Below, in pieces: positions 6,945-12,906 of a DNA stretch of 12,906 nucleotides. The position numbers and the translations under genes are program-made. The stretch lies in the NCBI GenBank assembly GCA_016839875.1, contig JAEOTK010000201.1:1-12906 (forward strand), in the 5' to 3' direction. Source of the stretch: Candidatus Heimdallarchaeota archaeon. Lineage in GTDB: Archaea; Asgardarchaeota; Heimdallarchaeia; Heimdallarchaeales; Heimdallarchaeaceae. A model generated the notes under the pieces. That model did no database searches. It saw nothing but the letters and a program-made list of their open reading frames with translations, and had not been told where the DNA came from. The first letter of the stretch is position 1. Each line of letters begins with the position of its first letter.

Positions 6945-9126
6945 TAAAATGCTGAATGAAAAGGATCTAACAGCGTTTCAGAATAAATGCCTAAATGCTT
7001 TTCAACATAAGAAAGATGTTCTTGCAATTGCACCAAGTTCTGCAGGAAAGACGTTTATAACAGAGAAATTCATCATGGAATATTTCCACTCGATATATGG
7101 CAAATTCCTAAATTCACCTAGAAGATTCAAAGTAGGCTTTGTCTTACCATACAAATCTTTAGCAATTCAAGAGTTTAACAATTTCTCAATTTTGGTTGAA
7201 CAAACCGGAATTAAGGTAATGTTAGCTGTAGGAGGGGTGGAGATAAGGGAAGAAGATGTGGCTGAAGCAAATATTATTGTAGGAACATATGAGAAATTCT
7301 TGACATTACTAAAGAGATATCCTCTTCTAAAGAAATATCTCAAAATTCTATGTCTTGATGAATTCCATTTCTTGGGAACTGAAAGAGGAACAACAATTGA
7401 GGAGATTATATTAGAATGGCAAAGAAGCGAGAACAAGGCACAATTAATTTTACTATCATCTTCAATATCAAATGCTATTGAAATTGCTGACTGGCTGAAT
7501 GTTGTTCCTATAATCGAGAATAGTAGACCAGTACCACTAAGCTATTCACTTGAGATCTCTCCAGATACAATTAAGTTCATTAACAACATTAAGAATGAAC
7601 AAAATCAAATACTAGTATTCAGTCAATCTCGTTCTGAAACCGAATTTGTAGCAGAGAATCTTGCACAAAAAAAGAAAGCAAAGAAGGATACCAGTTTTGA
7701 TGATATTTTCGCTTCTGTTGTAGGTTCAGTAGAGGATGAAAGTATCTCTAAAGCATTGCAAAATGCATATTTCCCTTCGCTTCTAAAGGATGTTATTCAA
7801 AAAGGTATAGCTTATCATCATGCTGGTTTAAGCGATATAATTAGAATGTTTGTTGAGGAGATGTTTCTAAGAGGAGATGTTGACATTTTAGTTTCAACAT
7901 CAACATTGGCAGCTGGAGTAAATCTACCTGCTGATGTTTCAGTTTACACATTGAAACACAGTAGAATAACTTCTGAAAATAACTTGGTTTTTCAAACGCT
8001 AGGAAGAGCAGGAAGATTAGGATATAAAGACAAAGGAAAAGGAATTGTCCTTGTATCTAATGAGAGGATGAGGAAAAAGACTGAAGGAAGGTTTTTCGAC
8101 TTAAGCAGTGAAAACACATATGTTCCCATATACCATGCAATTGAAAGTAAATTTGGTGATTACGACTTTCTGGTTAAGTATTTTCAAGATTGCATGTTTC
8201 ATAATAGTGAAGCATTTTCTAGTAAGTTAACAAATCTGATAGATTATATTGAGGATTCTCTGTGGTTCTATCAAAAACGAACCAAGTTGATGAGAAATGT
8301 AACTGACTATGAGCTGATGAATGCTCTATTTTCATCAACTAGTTCTAATCTTGATACAGGAGAAATCTTAGACTTTTACAAAAGGTTCGATAGTGCTCGC
8401 GGGATTCATGGAAGAAAACTATCAATTCAATCAATAGAAGGCTTAAATCAAGCAGCTGTAGTTGCTAATATCAGAGAACAATCAAAATTACACCAAATCT
8501 ATCTATCTCCGTCTAGGAGAAGTTGTACCTGCCAAAATAAACATTCTAACTTCATTTGCAGACATCAGAGATTTTTGTTAGAACAATATCCTGAAGCTCA
8601 AGAAAGATGGCTGAACAATTATGGAATTTTTGATTTTCTAACTAAAGAAGGATTCATTGTTAAATCCTCTGGAGAAAAACTTAATCTTACATACATGGGA
8701 CAGATAAATGCAAGATATTTTATTCACCCTTACGATTTCCTAGATTACTTAGAATTTTGTAGTACTAACCAAGAGATTACCATAACTCAATACCTGAAAC
8801 AGTTTATCACCAAAGATAAGAGAATTAAGCAAGAGATCAAATCAAATGAACTTTCCTCACTGCAAGCGATAAAATTCGCTCAGGACATAGTTAATGGGAA
8901 GGAGGTTATAGATATCTGTTCAAAATACAATGTAAGTGATAGTTTCATTAATGATTGGAGAGAAAGCATTTACAGATTTATGAAGATGTTTCAGTCAATC
9001 AACTATTTTACAGGTAAGAAAGATGAAGCAGAAAAGATCTCTAAACTATTAGAAACTAGTAAAGGAATTTTGGAGATAGACTACCTCCTATCTAAAGAAA
9101 AACGAAGTAATCAAGCACTAACTTAG
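6937..9126 (+). CDS. Ski2/Hel308-type DNA helicase with SWIM zinc-binding motif
   Basis: There are 729 residues. Superfamily 2 motifs appear in order: I, APSSAGKT (32-39); II, DEFH (141-144); III, LLSSSIS (about 172-178, SSS in place of SAT); IV, around ILVFSQSRSETE (about 224); V, STSTLAAGVNLP (about 320-331); VI, QTLGRAGR (353-360). This set is typical of Ski2-like helicases such as Hel308, an archaeal 3'-5' helicase acting at stalled forks. Beyond the core lies a SWIM motif, C530-T-C532-x8-C541-R-H543, then a winged-helix ending typical of the family (GFIVKSSGEKLNLTYMGQ) and a helical C-terminal domain. SWIM motifs bind zinc and mediate DNA or protein contacts. The ATPase looks fully active, unlike the neighbouring HerA-fold protein. 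The ATG at 6937 overlaps the previous stop by 8 bases, with GAGG at 6920-6923. ATG 6949 is an alternative start. Confidence 0.88.
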   Translation: MHDKMLNEKDLTAFQNKCLNAFQHKKDVLAIAPSSAGKTFITEKFIMEYFHSIYGKFLNSPRRFKVGFVLPYKSLAIQEFNNFSILVEQTGIKVMLAVGGVEIREEDVAEANIIVGTYEKFLTLLKRYPLLKKYLKILCLDEFHFLGTERGTTIEEIILEWQRSENKAQLILLSSSISNAIEIADWLNVVPIIENSRPVPLSYSLEISPDTIKFINNIKNEQNQILVFSQSRSETEFVAENLAQKKKAKKDTSFDDIFASVVGSVEDESISKALQNAYFPSLLKDVIQKGIAYHHAGLSDIIRMFVEEMFLRGDVDILVSTSTLAAGVNLPADVSVYTLKHSRITSENNLVFQTLGRAGRLGYKDKGKGIVLVSNERMRKKTEGRFFDLSSENTYVPIYHAIESKFGDYDFLVKYFQDCMFHNSEAFSSKLTNLIDYIEDSLWFYQKRTKLMRNVTDYELMNALFSSTSSNLDTGEILDFYKRFDSARGIHGRKLSIQSIEGLNQAAVVANIREQSKLHQIYLSPSRRSCTCQNKHSNFICRHQRFLLEQYPEAQERWLNNYGIFDFLTKEGFIVKSSGEKLNLTYMGQINARYFIHPYDFLDYLEFCSTNQEITITQYLKQFITKDKRIKQEIKSNELSSLQAIKFAQDIVNGKEVIDICSKYNVSDSFINDWRESIYRFMKMFQSINYFTGKKDEAEKISKLLETSKGILEIDYLLSKEKRSNQALT

Positions 9127-9145
9127 AAGAGTATTTTCGGTCAAG

Positions 9146-9151
9146 TTTTTT
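9146..9151 (+). terminator. Possible archaeal oligo-T terminator after the helicase gene
   Basis: A run of six T lies 20 bases after the helicase stop and just before promoter P3. Archaeal RNA polymerase can terminate on such runs without a hairpin. It is short, and I see no supporting stem, so this is tentative. Confidence 0.3.
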
Positions 9152-9156
9152 CTCAC

Positions 9157-9173
9157 TTTATAAGTCAATTTCA
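9157..9173 (+). promoter_or_regulatory. Archaeal promoter P3: TATA box plus CAATTTCA element
   Basis: TTTATAAG (9157-9164) is followed by CAATTTCA (9166-9173), matching the layout of P1 and P2 with one extra T. The ATG at 9195 is 38 bases from the start of the TATA box, so a leader of about 10 bases is expected. This gives the recombinase its own transcript, separate from the helicase gene. Confidence 0.6.
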
Positions 9174-9194
9174 CAATATAAACTTAGAAAAGAC

Positions 9195-10391
9195 ATGGCA
9201 AGCTTAAATAAAAATAGTGAAAAAGCTGAAAAAGCTGCTGGAAGTGCGAAAAAAACCACTAATAAAGCAGATCCATTAATGAAATTCTTGTCAGGCATTA
9301 AAGGTCTTTCAGACACTATGAAAAAACGAGTACACAAAGTACTAACGACAGAAGGAATTGTTGATCCTAGGGGAATTCAAGCTTTAACAAAGAAACAACT
9401 AGAACAACTTCCTGGAATTAGTGATGCTACTGCAAGTCTTCTGTTTGAAAATCTTGAAGTCAAATCAGAAGGGAAAATCTTTCTTTCTCTTGAAGAGAGA
9501 GAGGAATTGGAGACGGTCAGATCTAAGATACTCACAGGTGCAAAAGAACTAGACGATATACTTCAAGGAGGAATACCTACAGGAACATTTGTAGAATTAT
9601 ATGGTTCTCCTCAGTCTGGGAAAACTCAGATATGTTATACTCTGAGCGCGAACACTCTCCTTCCTAAGGATTTTGGAGGATTGGAGGCAGGAGTAATTTG
9701 GTTAGACACTGAAGGTTCATTTAATGTACAAAGATTGAAACAGATTCTCTCATATTATCAGTACACATACAATTTACCAAAAGATAAACCAGATACAAGC
9801 AAATTTGTAGTTGCTTCTGCAAGAACCTTAGCTCAGATTGAACAAGCAATCAAAGAAGCTGGAAGAATCATTCCAAAGAACAATGTCAAATTACTTATCG
9901 TTGACAGTCTCATGGATCCATTCAGAAGTGAATATGGAGGACTAGGTCAACTTGCTGATAGACAAAAACACCTGAATAGAGTTTTGCATTCCTTAATGAG
10001 AATTGCTGAAGCATATGATTTAGCAGTTGTATACACCAACCAAGTGATGGCAAATCCTGATCCTTTTGCAACTGCAATGGACAAAGTAATGCCTGTTGGT
10101 GGATTTGTTCTGGGACATGCAAGTGATATCCGTTTATGGTTACGAAGAGCAACCTCAAAAATTAGGAATCAGTATGAAGCTCCAAATGCTCGAAGAGCAC
10201 TAATTACTGACTGTGGATGGCTTCCTCAAGTTGAATGCCACTTTTCCATAGGAGTTTTTGGGATTTGTGACGTTGAAAACGAAGCTAAACATAAAAAATT
10301 AGCTTTAGAAATTGGTTTGGGTTTAGATCAACAAACTCCTGAGGAAGAAGAAGAAGAAGAAGTTCAGACAGAGTTTGCTACCATAGACTGA
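9195..10391 (+). CDS. radA: RadA/RAD51-family recombinase, divergent
   Basis: There are 398 residues. A Lys/Ala-rich leader (1-28) precedes a helix-hairpin-helix domain (about 30-90, LPGISDATA). The RecA core has Walker A GSPQSGKT (137-144), DTEGSF, Walker B LLIVDSL with Asp237 followed by DPFRSEYGG, NQVMANPD (282-289), and GG at 302-303 in the L2 loop followed by LGHASDIRLWLRR. This order is that of archaeal RadA, which forms filaments on single-stranded DNA and catalyses strand exchange. Departures from typical RadA: the oligomerisation motif F-x-x-A reads FLSL (96-99); the usual PhLPEgE..F near the end reads GWLPQVECHF; and a seven-Glu run sits in the tail. It may be this organism's main RadA or a paralogue. 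The ATP site looks intact. It has its own promoter and lies 12 bases before a secreted-protein gene. Confidence 0.85.
   Translation: MASLNKNSEKAEKAAGSAKKTTNKADPLMKFLSGIKGLSDTMKKRVHKVLTTEGIVDPRGIQALTKKQLEQLPGISDATASLLFENLEVKSEGKIFLSLEEREELETVRSKILTGAKELDDILQGGIPTGTFVELYGSPQSGKTQICYTLSANTLLPKDFGGLEAGVIWLDTEGSFNVQRLKQILSYYQYTYNLPKDKPDTSKFVVASARTLAQIEQAIKEAGRIIPKNNVKLLIVDSLMDPFRSEYGGLGQLADRQKHLNRVLHSLMRIAEAYDLAVVYTNQVMANPDPFATAMDKVMPVGGFVLGHASDIRLWLRRATSKIRNQYEAPNARRALITDCGWLPQVECHFSIGVFGICDVENEAKHKKLALEIGLGLDQQTPEEEEEEEVQTEFATID
10341..10361 (+). repeat. GAA triplet run encoding the acidic tail of the RadA-like protein
   Basis: One GAG followed by six GAA codons encodes seven consecutive glutamates near the C-terminus. 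Such a run can change length by slippage without breaking the frame. The usual core ends before it, so the tail is probably a disordered acidic extension. Confidence 0.8.
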
Positions 10392-10397
10392 GGTGAT
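10390..10397 (+). promoter_or_regulatory. Near-perfect Shine-Dalgarno sequence for the secreted-protein gene
   Basis: GAGGTGAT overlaps the RadA-family stop codon and ends 6 bases before ATG 10404. It selects that start over ATG 10399, which is closed by a stop after one codon. It suggests translation from a transcript shared with the recombinase gene. Confidence 0.7.
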
Positions 10398-10403
10398 AAT
10401 GTT

Positions 10404-12906
10404 ATGAAAAGGGCTGGTTTCTTTCTCTTCCTATTCTTAATTGTCCCTCTTCCTCTAACTCAAACAATAGTGGAGGGATTCTTTGTTAATTCGACTTCAG
10501 ATGCTGAAGATGCATACAGCTTTACAATTGATACTAGCTCATCTGAATCTACTCAACAACAGATAATCAAGATTGTTTCATCCAAGGATAAGAAACAATA
10601 TACTGATACATCTAAAGATAACTCATTACCAAGGCTTTCTCCGGCTACATATTCGAGTTATACTTCAGCTGTTGCCAATGCTTCAATTATACAGAAGAAT
10701 GAGGTGGTTCAAGCTTCTGCTACTACAGAATTTGAGCTTCTGGGAATGTTTCCTGTTGATCATGGAGATCATTACTGGTATGACCTAGTATCCGTTCTAG
10801 TAGATGAAGATACAGCTGTTGGAGCTCTATCTCATAAACAGATTGCAACCCAATTTTCAATCCCATATAATGCAGAATTCATGTCTTTTTCATTTAATCT
10901 TTCTCAAATTACTTCATTATCATCTAACCAAATTGACTTCTATCTTTCAGATAATCTCCTGAATTACCAATCAGACTATCTAATGAAATATGAAGTAACA
11001 TATCACAATTATAATTTTCACAAAAACAATGTTAACTCTCCACTACTCTTTATGTATTGGGATCATCCTCTCTCATTACAAGTGGACAACCAACTAACAG
11101 CTGATCAAGACTATTATGCGATACTTGAATCAGCGAGTAATTTCTCTCTTCAATATTCGAATGATGTTTCTGGATCTGATGATAATAAGATATTCACCTA
11201 TAATTCAGGTTGGGAGGAACAGAACAATATTGATATGCAATTCGAAGTTTATTCAGGTTCATTACTCCAAACCTCAACTGTGAATTTAAGTGGTCAAACA
11301 ACAGTAATTTTCGATTCTGCAGTAGTTGCTGATAGACATCATAGACTTACAGTAGCTTATTATGATCCTCTACGCTCATATGACAGTTCTTCAGATTTTT
11401 GCGACATAGAAATATTGGATTCTCTCATTCCTGAGTATCTTACACTCACTTCTCCTCCAACTGCTGAATACTCTGATGAAATTGACATAATAGCAAAAGT
11501 CGAAAATATGTATCTTCAACCTTTAACTAACATAAATGTGAGTTTCTATATTTCAGAAGACAATTCCTCATGGTCTTTTCTTTCTTCTGAGCTAACTGAC
11601 ATTGAAGGATTTGCTATAGTGAATTACTTGATTTCTGATGCTTCAGGTATTCTCTATTTCAAATCATCTGCAGGAATACTTGATGATTTCAGTGCTACGG
11701 AAAGGCAAAAAGAGCCTATTCAAGTTCAAGCTCCCAGAATTGATTGTATTTATGGCAGTGCAGTTGGTTCAGCTTCTTTAACTCTCTATTCTCTTGAAAC
11801 CAGAGTTGTGGATAATGAAGGAAATCCAATAGTTGGTTTGATGGTACAATTCTATATGCAAGGATTGATTTTACCTATCATTGTTGCTACAAATACTTCA
11901 GGTTGGGCTGTAACTCCTATTGGATTCTTAGACTGGAATGCAGGATATTATTCTAACTCATATTGGATAGTAATTTCAATGGATTCGAATCTTTATAGTT
12001 ATTCTCCCACAACTTATGGCGATATTAACATATCTCAAAATAACATCTCATTACAAGCTCCAGCTGGAATAGAAGGATATTGGAACGAGCCTTTAGATCT
12101 AGATATACGGTTCTTTGACAGTGATGGAGACTTCATCCCTAATCTCAATTTTGAAATCATTCTCTATGATGAGAACACAGCGATAAATACAACCTTAGGA
12201 ATATTCCAAACAAATTCAACTGGATATGGATCTTTGTCTTTTCCAGCAGAATTCTTTACTCCAGGTAATCATCTGATATATATCAAAGTTAATTCGATGA
12301 ACTATAGTTTGTTTGAACAAGCAGTACCTTTAACTCTATTAAATGATAAAGCAATAATTTCTGTGAATATTAGCAATAACATCACGTACATCTATAATTC
12401 AATCTTACATGTTGATACTTTTGTTACTGATCATTTTGGCAATCCTTTGGAAAATATTTCTGTTCAAATCTATGTTTCTATGCCTAATTATTTTGATTTC
12501 TGGGATGAGATATACACTGTAGTAACTAACAGCTCTGGTATTGCATCTATTGACATTATTCTTACTTTAGATGCTGGTGATATGCTGAACATTCTTATCA
12601 ATACAGCTGATTACTATCAAGACTCCATTCTTTACTATCTTGCAGCTGATCCATTTATATCTTACATAACTTGCATTCAAGCTCCAAGTTCGTTTGAAGA
12701 ATTATCAGATATTTCTTGTACAAATCAAGAAACAATCGAGATAAGAGGAAGGCTTGTTTCAAATGATTTGCCTGTTGTAAATGAACTTGTAACACTAACA
12801 ATCTTAGGGGTGGAATATCAAATCTACACTGATGGAAATGGATATTTCAGTCTCTTCTATTTTGTTGATCAAGGAGGATTCATTGAAGTTTTGGTTGAAT
12901 TTGATA
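10404..12906 (+). CDS. Large secreted or surface protein with Ig-like repeats (3' truncated by the window)
   Basis: The frame stays open from ATG 10404 to the window end, giving 834 codons with no stop. Residues 1-25 form a signal peptide: MKR, then a hydrophobic core (FFLFLFLIVPLPL). A Ser/Thr/Gln-rich stretch (about 27-110) leads to a beta-rich domain (about 110-340) of unknown family. From residue 345 there are at least five Ig-like repeats of about 97-109 residues, recognisable by a strand plus turn such as VVDNEGNP or VTDHFGNP and later TN.SG. At least 15 N-x-S/T sequons suggest heavy glycosylation outside the cell. It probably ends in a membrane anchor beyond the window. The likely role is surface layer or adhesion. 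Its position 12 bases behind a recombinase gene is odd. Confidence 0.88.
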   Translation, partial: MKRAGFFLFLFLIVPLPLTQTIVEGFFVNSTSDAEDAYSFTIDTSSSESTQQQIIKIVSSKDKKQYTDTSKDNSLPRLSPATYSSYTSAVANASIIQKNEVVQASATTEFELLGMFPVDHGDHYWYDLVSVLVDEDTAVGALSHKQIATQFSIPYNAEFMSFSFNLSQITSLSSNQIDFYLSDNLLNYQSDYLMKYEVTYHNYNFHKNNVNSPLLFMYWDHPLSLQVDNQLTADQDYYAILESASNFSLQYSNDVSGSDDNKIFTYNSGWEEQNNIDMQFEVYSGSLLQTSTVNLSGQTTVIFDSAVVADRHHRLTVAYYDPLRSYDSSSDFCDIEILDSLIPEYLTLTSPPTAEYSDEIDIIAKVENMYLQPLTNINVSFYISEDNSSWSFLSSELTDIEGFAIVNYLISDASGILYFKSSAGILDDFSATERQKEPIQVQAPRIDCIYGSAVGSASLTLYSLETRVVDNEGNPIVGLMVQFYMQGLILPIIVATNTSGWAVTPIGFLDWNAGYYSNSYWIVISMDSNLYSYSPTTYGDINISQNNISLQAPAGIEGYWNEPLDLDIRFFDSDGDFIPNLNFEIILYDENTAINTTLGIFQTNSTGYGSLSFPAEFFTPGNHLIYIKVNSMNYSLFEQAVPLTLLNDKAIISVNISNNITYIYNSILHVDTFVTDHFGNPLENISVQIYVSMPNYFDFWDEIYTVVTNSSGIASIDIILTLDAGDMLNILINTADYYQDSILYYLAADPFISYITCIQAPSSFEELSDISCTNQETIEIRGRLVSNDLPVVNELVTLTILGVEYQIYTDGNGYFSLFYFVDQGGFIEVLVEFD
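11436..12906 (+). repeat. Tandem Ig-like (Big-1-like) repeats within the surface-protein gene
   Basis: Five protein-level repeats start at about residues 345, 442, 551, 650 and 759. Three begin with the tripeptide QAP (442-444, 551-553, 759-761). Each has a D-x-x-G-N-P-like turn (degenerate in the first and last copies) and, about 30-45 residues later, a T-N-[ST]-[ST]-G or related turn. The DNA is not repetitive, so the copies are old and diverged. The fifth is cut by the window end. Confidence 0.7.

Noticed and set aside
1270..7436. Open frames on the minus strand (1270-1548, 4454-4711, 5549-6055, 6359-6649, 7167-7436)
   Set aside because: Each lies wholly inside a larger plus-strand gene with clear domains, has a Ser/Leu/Phe-rich antisense composition, and lacks a promoter or ribosome-binding site. 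They are shadows.
9922..10158. Minus-strand open frame of 78 codons inside the RadA-family gene
   Set aside because: It is opposite the conserved Walker B to L2 region, which explains the base pattern fully.
10573..10788. Plus-strand open frame of 71 codons
   Set aside because: It is out of frame within the much longer open frame from 10404, which has a signal peptide, Ig repeats and sequons.
1..12906. CRISPR array, tRNA or rRNA genes, insertion sequence, integrase or attachment sites
   Set aside because: No direct-repeat array, cloverleaf, transposase or recombinase of mobile elements, or terminal inverted repeats were found. Gaps between genes are 68 bases or less, leaving no room for larger RNA genes.
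1..12906. Borg-type or viral extrachromosomal element
   Set aside because: There are no intergenic tandem direct repeats, capsid, terminase or replication-initiation genes. The surface proteins and leaderless-type promoters fit an archaeal chromosome equally well.

Overview
The window is AT-rich, densely coded and entirely on the + strand. It reads as archaeal. It has a RadA-type recombinase with an N-terminal helix-hairpin-helix domain, a HerA-fold protein, a Ski2/Hel308-type helicase, TATA boxes 28 to 38 bases before start codons, purine-rich Shine-Dalgarno sites, AGA/AGG arginine codons, and a very large secreted protein full of N-glycosylation sequons. Low GC, huge Ig-like surface proteins and several RecA-family paralogues would suit an Asgard archaeon of the Heimdallarchaeia type, but no marker gene proves it.

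Layout. Positions 1-362 hold the 3' end of a gene for a surface protein anchored by one membrane helix. Unit A (promoter near 395) has three overlapping genes: a two-helix membrane protein with a large cytoplasmic part (423-1817), a polytopic membrane protein (1810-2466) and a RadB-like RecA-family ATPase (2459-3292). Unit B (promoter near 3310) has a small PD-(D/E)XK-like protein (3344-3814), a 1045-residue HerA/VirB4-fold protein whose Walker A motif is destroyed (3807-6944), and a Ski2-like helicase carrying a SWIM zinc motif (6937-9126). Unit C (promoter near 9157) has a divergent RadA-family recombinase (9195-10391), followed 12 bases later by a secreted Ig-repeat protein (10404 to the window end, incomplete).

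Two architectural signals tie the set together. All four gene overlaps can be read as exactly 8 bases (start codon, two bases, stop codon), which implies translational coupling. The three promoters share a TATA box with a CAATTCA-like element starting exactly 9 bases downstream.

The content (two membrane proteins, a HerA-fold protein, a nuclease-fold protein, a helicase, a RadB-like ATPase and a RadA) is that of a membrane-associated DNA-processing and recombination module. The most interesting inference is a DNA transfer or uptake system feeding strand exchange, analogous in logic to the crenarchaeal Ced system. A dedicated recombination-mediator set resembling the eukaryotic Shu complex (SWIM protein plus RAD51 paralogues) is the main alternative. 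Neither is proven by sequence alone.
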